Below, piece after piece: positions 18,482 to 27,553 of a stretch of DNA of 53,533 bases. Within the stretch, counting starts at the first letter, position 1; each line of letters begins with the position of its first letter. The translations under genes were made by a program, and so were the position numbers. Under the pieces are notes generated by a model. It searched no databases, was not told where the DNA came from, and worked only from the letters and a program-made list of their open reading frames with translations. This stretch comes from Achromobacter sp. ASV32 (GTDB taxonomy: Bacteria > Pseudomonadota > Gammaproteobacteria > Burkholderiales > Burkholderiaceae_B), in contig NZ_JAELTJ010000028.1 in the NCBI RefSeq assembly GCF_016428805.1, positions 1-53,533 of the forward strand. The letters run 5' to 3'.

Positions 18482-18509
18482 ATTATAGCCAAGCGCAGAG
18501 TACTGCAAA
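18482..18509 (-). promoter_or_regulatory. Sigma-70-type promoter for acpP
   Basis: On the minus strand, TTTGCA (18509-18504) and a perfect TATAAT (18487-18482) are spaced by 16 bp. The expected start is near 18475, giving a leader of about 24 nt that carries the acpP ribosome site. A dedicated promoter fits the high demand for ACP. Confidence 0.62.
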
Positions 18510-18663
18510 CGCCAGGCCGTGACAAAAATAACACCGCGCACTTCGATCTGTCGCCCTCGGGGCGCAGGAATACCGGTGTGCGGCGTTTCCGGTGAACCGC
18601 GCGTTGCCTCGCCGGTTGCCCGGCAACGGCGTGGCAGCTTGGGCTGCCCGCGCGCTTCGTGAC

Positions 18664-19416
18664 TTATTGCATGTACATCCCGCCGTTGACGTGCAGGGTG
18701 GTGCCGGTAATGTAACCCGCCTGCGGCCCGGACAAAAAGGCCACCGCATGGGCGATGTCCGCGGGCGAGCCCAGGCGGCCCAGCGGAATCTGCTGCAGCA
18801 GCGCGGCGGTCTGGTTTTCGCCCAGGGCGCGCGTCATGTCGGTGTCGATGAAGCCCGGCGCGACGCAATTGACAGTGATGTTGCGGCTGCCCAGTTCGCG
18901 GGCCAGCGCACGCGACATACCGGCCACGCCGGCCTTCGCGGCAGCGTAGTTCGCCTGCCCGGGGTTGCCGCTGGAACCCACCACCGACGTGACGTTGATG
19001 ATGCGTCCCCAACGGGCCTTCATCATGTTGCGCAGCACGGCCCGCGACAAGCGGAAGACGGAGGCCAGATTGGTATCGATGACGGCGGACCAGTCGTCGT
19101 CTTTCATGCGCATTGCCAGCGTATCGCGGGTGATGCCTGCATTATTGACGAGGATGTGGGGGCCACCGCCCTCTTTGCCCAACGTTTCGATCAGTGCGTC
19201 GCAGGCTTCGGCATTGGTCACGTCCAGCACCACGCCACGGCCGCCGAACGGCGCCAGGGCTTCGGTGATGGAGGCCGCGCCGGACTCGGACGTGGCGGTG
19301 CCGACGACGACAGCGCCGCGCGCGGCCAGTTCGTGGGCAATGGCGCGGCCTATGCCGCGCGTGGCGCCGGTGACCAGGGCGACCTTGCCCTGCAATTCGA
19401 TCGAGGTGTTTTCCAT
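18664..19416 (-). CDS. fabG: 3-oxoacyl-ACP reductase
   Basis: This 250-residue short-chain dehydrogenase uses NADPH to reduce 3-oxoacyl-ACP. The cofactor loop is TGATRGIGR at 16-24, NNAG lies at 91-94, and the catalytic set is S144, Y157 and K161 ([19 protein letters not shown]). It follows fabD by 4 bp. About 210 bp separate it from acpP, including the acpP promoter. Confidence 0.97.
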   Translation of the reverse strand: MENTSIELQGKVALVTGATRGIGRAIAHELAARGAVVVGTATSESGAASITEALAPFGGRGVVLDVTNAEACDALIETLGKEGGGPHILVNNAGITRDTLAMRMKDDDWSAVIDTNLASVFRLSRAVLRNMMKARWGRIINVTSVVGSSGNPGQANYAAAKAGVAGMSRALARELGSRNITVNCVAPGFIDTDMTRALGENQTAALLQQIPLGRLGSPADIAHAVAFLSGPQAGYITGTTLHVNGGMYMQ

Positions 19417-19420
19417 GCTC

Positions 19421-20356
19421 TTAATTTCCGTTAACCGTGGCCAACGCGGCTTCGAGCGAAGCCGGATCCGTGATGGCCAGGCCGGTGAGTTCGGGATCGA
19501 TGCGCTTGGTCAGGCCGGCCAGTACCTTGCCGGGACCGCATTCGATGACGTGGGTCACGCCCTGGGCCTTCATGGCGCGCAGCGTTTCGACCCAGCGCAC
19601 AGGATGCCATGCCTGACGCACCAGCGCATCCCGGATTGCCCCGGGTTCGACGGGCGAGGCGACATCGACGTTGTTGATCACCGGCACCTGGGGGGCGGAC
19701 ACGTTCACGGTCGCCAGGGCGCCGGCCAGCACGTCGGCGGCGGGCTTGAGCAGGCTGGAGTGGAACGGCGCGGACACCGGCAGCAGCAGCGCGCGCTTGG
19801 CACCCGCCGCCTTGGCCAGTTCGCAGGCGCGTTCGACGGCGCCCTTGTGGCCCGCAATCACGACTTGCGCCGGGGCGTTGAAATTGACGGCTTCGACCAC
19901 TTCGCCTTGGGCCGCCGAGGCACAGGCAGCGCGCACGGCGTCGTCATCCAGGCCCAGAATGGCCGCCATGGCACCGGTGCCCACGGGCACGGCCGCCTGC
20001 ATGGCATCGGCGCGCACGCGCACCAGGCGCACGGCGTCTTCGAGCGCCAGCGAACCGGCAGCGGTCAGCGCGGCGTACTCGCCCAGGCTGTGGCCAGCCA
20101 CGACGTCGGGCATGCGGCCACCGGCTGCACGCCAGGCCGCGAAGAACGCGACGCTGGCCGTCAGCATGGCCGGCTGCGTGTTGGTGGTCAGGTTCAGTTG
20201 TTCAGCGGGGCCTTGCGCGATCAGCGCGCCCAGGTCCTGGCCCAGCGCCTGCGAGGCGCGTGCCACAGCGTCGGTCGCAGCCGCGACATCGGACCAGGCG
20301 TCCAGCATGCCGACCGACTGGGAACCCTGGCCAGGAAAGACAAAAGCGATTTTCAT
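19421..20356 (-). CDS. fabD: Malonyl-CoA:ACP transacylase
   Basis: This 311-residue enzyme moves malonyl from CoA to ACP. It opens with FVFPGQGSQSVGM; the nucleophile is S90 in GHSLGEYAAL and the partner histidine lies in SAPFHSSLL. The ATG at 20356 gives the family-typical N-terminus MKIAFVFPGQG; the longer in-frame start at 20407 adds 17 residues with no similarity. It follows fabH by about 90 bp. Confidence 0.97.
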   Translation of the reverse strand: MKIAFVFPGQGSQSVGMLDAWSDVAAATDAVARASQALGQDLGALIAQGPAEQLNLTTNTQPAMLTASVAFFAAWRAAGGRMPDVVAGHSLGEYAALTAAGSLALEDAVRLVRVRADAMQAAVPVGTGAMAAILGLDDDAVRAACASAAQGEVVEAVNFNAPAQVVIAGHKGAVERACELAKAAGAKRALLLPVSAPFHSSLLKPAADVLAGALATVNVSAPQVPVINNVDVASPVEPGAIRDALVRQAWHPVRWVETLRAMKAQGVTHVIECGPGKVLAGLTKRIDPELTGLAITDPASLEAALATVNGN

Positions 20357-20446
20357 GTTTGACCGTGTGGATTGATTCAGAGTCTGTGGGAATGTCGAGC
20401 GCACCATCCGGGCGGGCGCGGCAACGCACCCGGACCGGACTCGCCC

Positions 20447-21433
20447 TTACATGCGGGCCAGTACGGAACCCCAGGTGAATCCGCCGCCTACGCCCTGCAT
20501 CAGGATGAGCTGACCCGGCTTGACGCGGCCATCGCGGCGCGCGGCGTCCAGGGCCAACGGCACACTGGCCGCGGAGGTATTGGCGTGGCTGTCGACGGTG
20601 ATGACAACCTTTTCAACCGGCACTGCAAGCTTGCGTGCCAGGAAATTCAGGATGCGAACGTTCGCCTGATGCGGAATCAGCCAATCGACGTCGCTGACCT
20701 CGATGCCGGCTTCGGCGCAGGTATCGCGTGCCGAGCGGTCCAGCACCGTGACGGCCTGCTTGAACACGGCCTGGCCGTCCATGCGCAGGAACGGATCGCC
20801 CGTCACGTCACCATAGGCCACGTTGCCGGCAGCGCTGAGGATCTTCATCTGGCTGCCGTCGGCGTGCAGTTGCGCGGCCATGATGCCGGGCTTGTCGGAA
20901 GCCTTGAGCACCACCGCACCGGCGCCGTCGCCAAACAGCACGCAGGTGCTGCGGTCGTTCCAGTCGAGAATGCGCGAAAACACCTCAGCGCCAATCACCA
21001 GCGCACAGCGCGCGCGACCGGCGCGGATGAAGCTGTCGGCGGTGGTCAGGGCATAAACGAAGCCGCTGCACACGGCCTGCACGTCAAAGGCAGCAGAACC
21101 CTTGACGCCCAGATTGGCCTGCACCAGGCAGGCGGTGCTGGGGAAGACGAAATCGGGCGTGGACGTGGCCAGCACGATGAGGTCGACATCGGAAGCATCG
21201 ACACCCGCATCGGCCAACGCACGGCGCGAGGCCTCGGTGGCCAGCTGGCTGGTAGTGACGCCGCGTTCGGCCAGATGACGCTGGCGAATGCCGGTGCGCT
21301 CAACGATCCACTCGTCGGAAGTGGCGATGTCGCGCGTTGCCAGCTCCGCTGCCAGGGCGTCATTCGAAACCACGCGTTCCGGCAGGAAGCTGCCGGTGCC
21401 CGCGATCACGGAATATTTCATTGCGGTATCCAT
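20447..21433 (-). CDS. fabH: 3-oxoacyl-ACP synthase III
   Basis: This enzyme starts fatty acid synthesis by condensing acetyl-CoA with malonyl-ACP. The catalytic triad is C122 (VQAVCSGF), H255 (LIPHQANVR) and N285 (DSHANTSAA), counted from ATG 21433. That ATG shares one base with the plsX stop. The ATG at 21421 ([10 protein letters not shown]) is an equally reasonable start and would remove four residues. Confidence 0.96.
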   Translation of the reverse strand: MDTAMKYSVIAGTGSFLPERVVSNDALAAELATRDIATSDEWIVERTGIRQRHLAERGVTTSQLATEASRRALADAGVDASDVDLIVLATSTPDFVFPSTACLVQANLGVKGSAAFDVQAVCSGFVYALTTADSFIRAGRARCALVIGAEVFSRILDWNDRSTCVLFGDGAGAVVLKASDKPGIMAAQLHADGSQMKILSAAGNVAYGDVTGDPFLRMDGQAVFKQAVTVLDRSARDTCAEAGIEVSDVDWLIPHQANVRILNFLARKLAVPVEKVVITVDSHANTSAASVPLALDAARRDGRVKPGQLILMQGVGGGFTWGSVLARM

Positions 21434-22500
21434 CAAGCGGTGTCCCCAGCCGCGCCCGATTCAAGCGCCGAGACGCCCGAACCCGACTGAACGCGCTGGT
21501 TGATCTGTGCGACCGTCTGAGCGGTGCGCTCAAGCAGTTTACTCACTACGGCTTCGCGCGCCCGTTGCAGCGCAAAGCCGAACGCGTAAGCGTCGGCCGA
21601 GCCGTGGCTCTTGATGACCACGCCGCGCAAGCCCAGCAACGCCGCGCCGTTGTAGCGGCGGTTGTCGACGCGGTTGCGCAGACGGTTGAGCACCGGCTTG
21701 GCCAGCACGCCGGCCAGCAGCGTGATCAGGTTGCGTTTGAACTCTTCGCGAATGACGCTGGACAACATCTTGGCCAGGCCTTCGACGGACTTGAGCACGA
21801 CGTTGCCGACGAAACCGTCGCAGACGACGACGTCGACCGTGCCCTTGAAAATGTCATTGCCTTCCACGTTACCGTAGAAGTTCAGGGGACTGGCGCGCAG
21901 AAGCTCGGCGGCTTCCTTGACGACCTCGTTGCCCTTGATGACCTCTTCGCCGATGTTGAGCAAGCCCACGGTGGGGTTCTCGCGATGGTCCACCGCCTGC
22001 GACAGCGCGGCGCCCATGATGGCGAATTGCAAAAGGTGCTCGGCCGTACAGTCCACATTCGCACCCAGGTCCAGCACCGTGGTGGCGCGGCCCGTCTGGT
22101 TCGGAATGGACGTGGCGATCGCGGGCCGGTCTATGCCGTCCAGCGTCTTGAGCACGTAGCGTGAAATGGCCATCCAGGCGCCGGTATTGCCTGCGGAAAC
22201 GCAGGCGTCGGCGCGCCCGTCCTTGACGGACTGGGCGGCCAGGCGCATGGAGGAGTCTTTTTTGCGGCGCAGGGCGACCTCGACCGGGTCGTCCATGGTG
22301 ACGACTTCGGAAGCCGCCACGATTTCAAGTCGATCGCGCGCCACGCCGCGGTGCTCGGAGAGCGCCGCTTCGATAGCGTCGGGAAGCCCGACCAGCAACA
22401 GCCGGGTATCCGGAAATTGCCGGGCGAACTCGATCGCAGCCGGAATCGTGACGGGCAGACCGAAGTCTCCGCCCATACAGTCTATGGCGATGCGTATCAC
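21433..22500 (-). CDS. plsX: Phosphate acyltransferase PlsX
   Basis: This 355-residue enzyme makes acyl-phosphate from acyl-ACP for phospholipid synthesis. It opens with [13 protein letters not shown] and contains [10 protein letters not shown] and the conserved [11 protein letters not shown]. The start codon is GTG at 22500. It lies between rpmF and fabH, the classic rpmF-plsX-fab arrangement, and overlaps fabH by one base. Confidence 0.96.
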   Translation of the reverse strand: MIRIAIDCMGGDFGLPVTIPAAIEFARQFPDTRLLLVGLPDAIEAALSEHRGVARDRLEIVAASEVVTMDDPVEVALRRKKDSSMRLAAQSVKDGRADACVSAGNTGAWMAISRYVLKTLDGIDRPAIATSIPNQTGRATTVLDLGANVDCTAEHLLQFAIMGAALSQAVDHRENPTVGLLNIGEEVIKGNEVVKEAAELLRASPLNFYGNVEGNDIFKGTVDVVVCDGFVGNVVLKSVEGLAKMLSSVIREEFKRNLITLLAGVLAKPVLNRLRNRVDNRRYNGAALLGLRGVVIKSHGSADAYAFGFALQRAREAVVSKLLERTAQTVAQINQRVQSGSGVSALESGAAGDTA

Positions 22501-22559
22501 GGGTGCCAGGTATCAGCGCTCAGCCGAATTGGTCCGAGTACGAGTTCGGCCCGGGGGCC

Positions 22560-22742
22560 TTATTCGTCGGCCTTGGTCTTCAGGACCTTGCGGCCACGGT
22601 AGAAGCCGTTGGGGCTGATGTGGTGACGCAGATGGGTCTCGCCCGTGTTGGGTTCGATAGCCGTCGACGGATTCACCAGAAAATCGTGCGAGCGGTGCAT
22701 ACCGCGCTTGGACGGGGACTTCTTGTTTTGTTGAACAGCCAT
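22560..22742 (-). CDS. rpmF: 50S ribosomal protein L32
   Basis: This 60-residue basic protein has the L32 N-terminus [20 protein letters not shown] and the conserved [17 protein letters not shown]. It has no cysteine, so it is the zinc-independent form. It is encoded just after yceD and before plsX, as in many proteobacteria. Confidence 0.98.
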   Translation of the reverse strand: MAVQQNKKSPSKRGMHRSHDFLVNPSTAIEPNTGETHLRHHISPNGFYRGRKVLKTKADE

Positions 22743-22794
22743 GATGACTCCTAGAAACGGGGCGCATTGTACGCGATGCGGCCCGATGTTGATC

Positions 22795-23325
22795 TCAATC
22801 TTTGTGCTTCAGTTGTTCCAGCACCGCAAACGGCGACGGACGCTTGACAACGGGCTCTTGGGAAGCTTCGTTGTCGCTGGCCTGCGCGCCCGGGCATACA
22901 TCATGCTTGGGCACATACGGAACGCTCAGAATGAGCTCATCTTCGATCTGGGCCAGCAGATCGAAATGATGCGAACCCACCACCTTTTCAGGTTGGTTGG
23001 ACACAAAACCTTTACCTTCCACTTCTCCGTCTTCGTCGTCCTCGTCGTCGAGGCCAGCGGCGTGATCGCCACCGGCCATGCCGTCGTCGAGGTCGTCTTC
23101 AGACTTGACCAGCTGCAGCAGGACTTCGCTGTCGACCGGGTAGGCGAACGGCGTATTGCACCGTTGGCACACCACGACCGGATTCGCCTGCACACGGATG
23201 CGCAAGAGCGGCTGACCCAGCACCAGCCCCGTCTTGCCCATCTCGCCGCGCGCAGACCACGTCACGAGCCCGGCATCGCCCAGCGGCTGCTCGGGTAACC
23301 CGTCAACCGCGCGCGTCAACCGCAC
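22795..23325 (-). CDS. yceD: YceD/DUF177 family protein; true N-terminus probably extends upstream
   Basis: This acidic protein contains [16 protein letters not shown], the usual YceD C-terminal PYVPKHDVC, and an Asp/Glu-rich insert near 95-108. The family works with 23S rRNA metabolism and is nearly always next to rpmF. The only canonical start is a GTG at 23325, but the same frame upstream (23326-23391) encodes KPIDAFAFAHQGRQAQGTIP, which fits the family N-terminus. AAAGGA lies at 23398-23403, followed by CTG, ATT and ATC codons, so a rare start codon is likely. Coordinates here give the canonical minimum. Confidence 0.85.
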   Translation of the reverse strand: MRLTRAVDGLPEQPLGDAGLVTWSARGEMGKTGLVLGQPLLRIRVQANPVVVCQRCNTPFAYPVDSEVLLQLVKSEDDLDDGMAGGDHAAGLDDEDDEDGEVEGKGFVSNQPEKVVGSHHFDLLAQIEDELILSVPYVPKHDVCPGAQASDNEASQEPVVKRPSPFAVLEQLKHKD

Positions 23326-23404
23326 AAGAGGTATGGTGCCTTGCGCTTGCCTGCCCTGGTGGGCGAATGCGAATGCGTCGATGGGCTTGATAATCAGTCC
23401 TTTC

Positions 23405-23420
23405 GCACAGAGTCCTGTGC
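23405..23420 (-). promoter_or_regulatory. Hairpin just upstream of the likely yceD ribosome site
   Basis: GCACAG and CTGTGC form a perfect 6-bp stem with a 4-nt loop, ending 2 nt before the AAAGGA on the minus strand. It could affect translation of yceD and so of the yceD-rpmF-plsX message. Function is inferred from position only. Confidence 0.45.
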
Positions 23421-23437
23421 ATTCGCGGCGTAGTGTC

Positions 23438-23462
23438 CAGTGCCAGGCTTTCAGTGCCAGGC
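23438..23462. repeat. Two 11-bp direct repeats in the yceD leader
   Basis: CAGTGCCAGGC occurs at 23438-23448 and again at 23452-23462, 3 bp apart, and a partial third copy (CACCAGGC) follows near 23468. They lie between the predicted yceD promoter and the start of yceD. Confidence 0.7.
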
Positions 23463-23486
23463 GCCAGCACCAGGCAGGCTTTTAGC

Positions 23487-23514
23487 AACATACCGCGCTG
23501 CTATTGCACTGCAA
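23487..23514 (-). promoter_or_regulatory. Possible promoter for yceD-rpmF-plsX-fab
   Basis: On the minus strand, TTGCAG (23514-23509) and TATGTT (23492-23487) are spaced by 16 bp. The expected leader is about 85 nt and includes the direct repeats and the hairpin. The -10 matches consensus at only four of six positions. Confidence 0.35.
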
Positions 23515-23532
23515 AAATGCCGCAAAACGTTA

Positions 23533-23538
23533 GATAAT
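23533..23538 (+). promoter_or_regulatory. Possible -10 element for the maf gene
   Basis: GATAAT lies 33 bp before the maf ATG in the AT-rich divergent region shared with yceD. No good -35 element sits at the right distance, so this is a weak call. Confidence 0.3.
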
Positions 23539-23570
23539 ACTGTGACTTACGTATCAGCGTCAAATACCGC

Positions 23571-24173
23571 ATGCCCCCACAACCTAGCCTGATCCTCGCT
23601 TCCAGCTCGCGCTACCGCAAAGAGCTGCTTACCCGCCTGCGGCTGCCCTTTGCCGCCATTTCGCCCGATGTAGACGAAACGCCACACCCGGGTGAAACGC
23701 CCGAGGCGCTGGCCCTGCGCCTGTCGGTGGCCAAGGCCATGGCGGTGGCGGCTTCGCACCCGGGCAGCATCGTTATAGGGTCGGATCAGGTCGCCACGAT
23801 TGACGGCCAGCCCATAGGCAAGCCGGGGGATTTTCCGCGCGCCCAGGCCCAATTGCGGGCACTTTCGGGACAAATCGTGGAATTTCACAGCGCGCTGGCG
23901 GTCACTGATGGCCAGCGGGTGGAAAAAGCCGACATTATTACGCGGTGCCGCTTCCGGCAGTTGTCCGACCACGCCATCGACGCCTACCTGCGCGCCGAAG
24001 AACCCTACGATACCGCAGGCAGCGCCAAGGCGGAAAGCCTGGGCATCGCCCTGATGGAAAGCATTCAGAGCGACGACCCCACCGCCATCATCGGCCTGCC
24101 GCTGATCGCCCTGACGCGGATGCTGGGCCAGTTCGGGCTGGATCCGCTGCACGCTCCGGGAGCGCCCGCATGA
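23571..24173 (+). CDS. yceF: Maf-family nucleotide pyrophosphatase, YceF type
   Basis: This 200-residue protein has the Maf opening LILASSSRYRKELL. It also has PDVDETPHPGETPEAL, IGSDQV with the catalytic aspartate, and YDTAGSAKAESLGI. The sequence is closer to YceF (m7GTP pyrophosphatase) than to the dTTP/UTP enzyme YhdE, and YceF is also the neighbour of yceD in enterobacteria. It is transcribed away from yceD and overlaps the next gene as ATGA. Confidence 0.9.
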   Translation: MPPQPSLILASSSRYRKELLTRLRLPFAAISPDVDETPHPGETPEALALRLSVAKAMAVAASHPGSIVIGSDQVATIDGQPIGKPGDFPRAQAQLRALSGQIVEFHSALAVTDGQRVEKADIITRCRFRQLSDHAIDAYLRAEEPYDTAGSAKAESLGIALMESIQSDDPTAIIGLPLIALTRMLGQFGLDPLHAPGAPA

Positions 24174-24880
24174 GCGGCTCGCTGCACCTGATCCCCGTCG
24201 GCCTGGGCGATGCCGCCCCCGAAAGCTGGCTGCCCGCCGACGCCCGCGCGCTGGCCGGCCAGCTGGACACCTACATCGCCGAAAACGCCAAGACGGCGCG
24301 CGCCTTCCTCAAGCAGATCGGCACCCGCCGTCCTCTGCAGGAAATCACCATTCACACGCTCACGGACAAGACCGACGCGGCGCAGATCAAGGCCTGGCTG
24401 GACCCGGTGCGCCAAGGCGCCGATATCGGCCTGGTCTCCGAAGCCGGCTGCCCGGCCGTCGCGGACCCGGGCGCCAAGGTCGTGGATGCCGCCCACCGGC
24501 TGGGCGTGACGGTCAAGCCCTGGGTTGGCCCCTCGTCCATTCTGCTGGGCCTGATGGCCAGCGGGCTGGACGGCCAGCGCTTCGCTTTCCACGGCTATGC
24601 GCCGGTGGACGCCGCCGAGCGCGCCAAGCAGCTCAAGGCCTGGGAACTGCACTCAGCCAAGCACAACCAGACCCAGTTGCTGATCGAAACGCCCTACCGC
24701 AATGCCGCCATGTTCGCGACGCTGCTGGCCAGCCTGAAAGGCGACACCAAGCTGTGCGTGGCGCGCGCCCTGACCACCGCAGACGAATGGATCGCCACCC
24801 GCAGCATCGCCGACTGGAAAAAGCAGCCCGCGCCGCAGCTGGACAAGATGCCCACGCTGTTCCTGTACCTGGCACGCTGA
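24170..24880 (+). CDS. SAM-dependent methyltransferase, tetrapyrrole-methylase fold
   Basis: This 236-residue protein has the class III methylase pattern: LHLIPVGLGD at the start, GLVSEAGCPAVADPG near 95 and a GPSSILLGLMASGLDG loop near 120. QTQLLIETPYRNAAM follows near 165. It resembles RsmI, which 2'-O-methylates C1402 of 16S rRNA, but lacks the usual ATPIGNL start, so it is more likely a paralogue with an unknown target. GGGAG precedes the ATG, which overlaps the maf stop. The amidase gene follows after 1 nt. Confidence 0.84.
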   Translation: MSGSLHLIPVGLGDAAPESWLPADARALAGQLDTYIAENAKTARAFLKQIGTRRPLQEITIHTLTDKTDAAQIKAWLDPVRQGADIGLVSEAGCPAVADPGAKVVDAAHRLGVTVKPWVGPSSILLGLMASGLDGQRFAFHGYAPVDAAERAKQLKAWELHSAKHNQTQLLIETPYRNAAMFATLLASLKGDTKLCVARALTTADEWIATRSIADWKKQPAPQLDKMPTLFLYLAR

Positions 24881-24881
24881 C

Positions 24882-25667
24882 ATGATCCGTTTCGCCGCCG
24901 TTCTATTGGCCGCCGCGGCCCTGGCGGGTTGCGCGCACCGAGGCCCCGCCGGCCTGGACCTGGACACCTCCGTCACCGCCGCCAGCCAAAGCAGCCGGGT
25001 GCGTTTCGTGGTGCTGCACTACACCTCGACCGACGACGCCCTGTCCATGCGATTGCTGTCTCAGGGCAAGGTCAGCGCGCACTACCTGATCAATACGTCG
25101 GGCCGCACCTACCGGCTGGTCGACGAGACCCGCGCCGCCTGGCATGCCGGCGAAAGCTCGTGGTTTGGCCTGAACGCCATGAACAGCACGTCGGTCGGCA
25201 TCGAAATCGTCAACCCGGGCTGGACCGACGGTGACGACGGCAAGCCGCAATGGCACGCCTATGACGACAGGCAGATCCGCGCCCTGACCCTGCTTCTGCG
25301 CGACGTCATCCAGCGCAATGGCATCGCCCCCGAGAACGTGGTGGGCCACAGCGACATCGCGCCCCAGCGCAAGGTGGACCCTGGCCCCCTGTTCCCCTGG
25401 AAGCAACTGGCCGCGGCCGGCATCGGCCGCTGGTACGACGAAGCGGGCGCCGCCTCGCACCTGGCACGCCTGCAGGTCCAGGGCACGCCCGATGTCGCCT
25501 GGTTCCAGCAGCAATTGCAGCGGCTGGGCTACGCCTGCCCGCAGGACGGCAGGCTGGACCGCGCCACGATCAACGTGCTGGCCGCGTTCCAGATGCACTA
25601 CCGCCCGGCCCGGCATGACGGCCAACCCGACGCCGAGACGGCGGCGATCATGCTGGCCATGCTGTAG
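24882..25667 (+). CDS. N-acetylmuramoyl-L-alanine amidase lipoprotein (AmiD-like)
   Basis: This 261-residue protein starts with a lipoprotein signal (LAGC, acylated C17). An Amidase_2 domain at about 38-170 has likely zinc ligands H46 (VVLHYTS), H156 and D166 (VVGHSDIAPQRKVDPG). A C-terminal peptidoglycan-binding domain with WFQQQLQRLGYACPQDG spans about 185-255. It should cut the amide bond between MurNAc and L-alanine, acting in the periplasm on wall turnover or anhydro-muropeptides, like E. coli AmiD rather than cytoplasmic AmpD. It starts 1 nt after the methyltransferase stop. Confidence 0.9.
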   Translation: MIRFAAVLLAAAALAGCAHRGPAGLDLDTSVTAASQSSRVRFVVLHYTSTDDALSMRLLSQGKVSAHYLINTSGRTYRLVDETRAAWHAGESSWFGLNAMNSTSVGIEIVNPGWTDGDDGKPQWHAYDDRQIRALTLLLRDVIQRNGIAPENVVGHSDIAPQRKVDPGPLFPWKQLAAAGIGRWYDEAGAASHLARLQVQGTPDVAWFQQQLQRLGYACPQDGRLDRATINVLAAFQMHYRPARHDGQPDAETAAIMLAML

Positions 25668-25730
25668 GCATGCATGGCAGGCAGTGCGCCCGCACGCGCG
25701 GACGGCGCCCGGGCCTGGGGCCTGCTCACA

Positions 25731-26384
25731 CTAGCCCCGGCGCCGGCGCCACCAGGCCGCCAGCCGCCAGCCCAGCAGCAGCGCCAGCACGCCGGCATAC
25801 AGGGCGGGCTGGGCCAGGTCGTTCTTGCCGGCCTTGTGCCACCAGTAATGCAGCACCGCCAGCAGGCCAATGAGATAGATGGCGCGGTGCAGTTGCTGCC
25901 AACGCTTGCCCAGCTTGCGCATGGCCCACTGGGTCGAGGTGGCCGCCAGCGCCGTCATCAGCACGAAAGCCGCAAAGCCCACCGTAATGAACGGTCGCTC
26001 GCCGATGTCCTGCAGCATGGCAGCAGGGTCGAAGCCGCGATCCCACCACACCCAGGCCATGAAATGCATGGCCCCGTAGAAAAACGCGAACAGTCCGCAC
26101 ATGCGGCGCAGGCGCACCAGTGCCGGCTGGCCAGTCAGCCGCCGCAAGGGTGTAATGGACAGCGTGACGAGCAGGCAGACCAACGTCCAGGTGCCGGACG
26201 ATCGCGTCAGGAACTCCACCGGGTTGGCGGTCAGTCCATTGTTGAAACCCAGCCAGAGCCAGCGGGCGAAAGGCGTCAGCCCCAGCAGGAACAGCAAGGG
26301 CTTGAAGCGCCCCACGGCCCGGGCCGACCACTGCGGCTTGCGCGTGGCGGCCGCCGTGCCGGCCACCCTGCTCGCGTCAGTCAT
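25731..26384 (-). CDS. msrQ: MsrQ, heme-binding membrane subunit of periplasmic methionine sulfoxide reductase
   Basis: This 217-residue protein has about six membrane helices of the ferric-reductase-like fold. Heme-ligand histidines are likely in FYGAMHFMAW, RWQQLHRAIYL and VLHYWWHK. It passes electrons from the quinone pool to MsrP. It begins 5 bp after the msrP stop, matching the conserved msrP-msrQ pair. A positively charged soluble N-terminus of about 25 residues precedes the first helix. Confidence 0.95.
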   Translation of the reverse strand: MTDASRVAGTAAATRKPQWSARAVGRFKPLLFLLGLTPFARWLWLGFNNGLTANPVEFLTRSSGTWTLVCLLVTLSITPLRRLTGQPALVRLRRMCGLFAFFYGAMHFMAWVWWDRGFDPAAMLQDIGERPFITVGFAAFVLMTALAATSTQWAMRKLGKRWQQLHRAIYLIGLLAVLHYWWHKAGKNDLAQPALYAGVLALLLGWRLAAWWRRRRG

Positions 26385-26389
26385 GGGCG

Positions 26390-27352
26390 TCAGTAGTTGG
26401 CCTTCAGGTCCATGCCCTGGTAGAGCGACGCCACCTGATCGGCATAACCGTTAAACATCAAGGTCTTGCGCTTGGGCGAGAACAGACCGTCCTCGCCGAT
26501 GCGACGCTCGGTCGCCTGGCTCCAACGCGGATGCGGCACCGTGGGATTCACATTGGCGTAAAAGCCATATTCCTGCGGTGCCGCCTTGATCCAGGAGGAC
26601 ACCGGCTGCTTTTCCACCAACCGGATCTTGACCAGCGACTTGCCCGACTTGAAGCCATATTTCCAGGGCACCGCCAGACGCACGGGCGCTCCATTCTGAT
26701 TGGGCAGCACCTTGCCGTAGACGCCGAAGACCAGCATCGCCAAGGGATTCATGGCCTCGTCGATGCGCAACCCCTCGACATAGGGCCAGTCCAGGATGGC
26801 CGCGCGCACGCCCGGCATGTTCTCGCGCTGCACGGCGGTCACGAATTCCACGTATTTGGCGTTGCCGGTGGGCTCGACCTGTTTGAGCAAAGCCGACAGC
26901 GAGTAGCCGACCCAGGGAATCACCATGGACCAGCCTTCGACACAGCGCAGCCGATAGACGCGCTCTTCCATGGGCGCCAGCTTGAGCAGTTCTTCGATGC
27001 CGAAGGTGCGCGGCTTGCCAACCTCGCCCTCGACGCTGACGGTCCAGGGCCGCGTCTGCAGCTTGCCGGCGTTGGCCGCGGGCTCGCCCTTGTCCACGCC
27101 GAATTCGTAGTAGTTGTTGTAGGACGTGACATCGGCCAGGGACGTCTGCTTGTCCATGACGCTGAACGCGGCATTGGGCTGTCCGGCAAGCGCGCCGGCA
27201 TCCTGCGCGAACGCGCTGCGGGCCGCCCAGCCGGGCAGCCCCAACCCCGCCGCTGCCACGCCTGCACGCAGGATCAGTTCGCGGCGCGAGCGCCACACCG
27301 TCTCGGGGGTGATATCGGACGGAAGAATGTCATCGGGCTTGCGTATCAGCAT
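26390..27352 (-). CDS. msrP: MsrP, molybdopterin-containing periplasmic methionine sulfoxide reductase
   Basis: This 320-residue enzyme repairs oxidised methionines in envelope proteins. A Tat signal spans residues 20-50 ([20 protein letters not shown]). The molybdenum ligand is probably C137 in [11 protein letters not shown], and the sulfite-oxidase fold continues with [19 protein letters not shown]. The ATG at 27352 is preceded by GGAG at a 6-nt spacing; an upstream GTG/ATG extension to 27445 lacks support. msrQ follows directly. Confidence 0.95.
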   Translation of the reverse strand: MLIRKPDDILPSDITPETVWRSRRELILRAGVAAAGLGLPGWAARSAFAQDAGALAGQPNAAFSVMDKQTSLADVTSYNNYYEFGVDKGEPAANAGKLQTRPWTVSVEGEVGKPRTFGIEELLKLAPMEERVYRLRCVEGWSMVIPWVGYSLSALLKQVEPTGNAKYVEFVTAVQRENMPGVRAAILDWPYVEGLRIDEAMNPLAMLVFGVYGKVLPNQNGAPVRLAVPWKYGFKSGKSLVKIRLVEKQPVSSWIKAAPQEYGFYANVNPTVPHPRWSQATERRIGEDGLFSPKRKTLMFNGYADQVASLYQGMDLKANY

Positions 27353-27489
27353 CGGGGTCTCCTGGGGGCCGGCGCGGATCGCTGGCGGCCCGCGCGCAAA
27401 CCATGGACGTTGCGCGGCCCCATGATATTCCGCCGGCAGCGACAACGGGCATCAGGAATAGACCCGGAGCAGCAACCGGCGTTCCCCGG

Positions 27490-27515
27490 GGCTGGCGGCC
27501 AGCGTGCCGCCAGCC
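27490..27515 (-). terminator. Stem-loop after the Gph-like phosphatase gene
   Basis: A perfect 10-bp GC-rich stem with a 6-nt loop lies about 40 bp past the phosphatase stop on the minus strand. There is no T-run, so it would be a Rho-dependent or partial terminator before msrP. Confidence 0.4.
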
Positions 27516-27553
27516 GCCGGCCATTCGGGCCTTGCCTCAGGGGAACAGCCGGC

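Noticed and set aside
24170-24880. The methyltransferase as RsmI proper
   Set aside because: The fold is right, but the hallmark N-terminal ATPIGNL segment is absent, so only a family-level name is supported.
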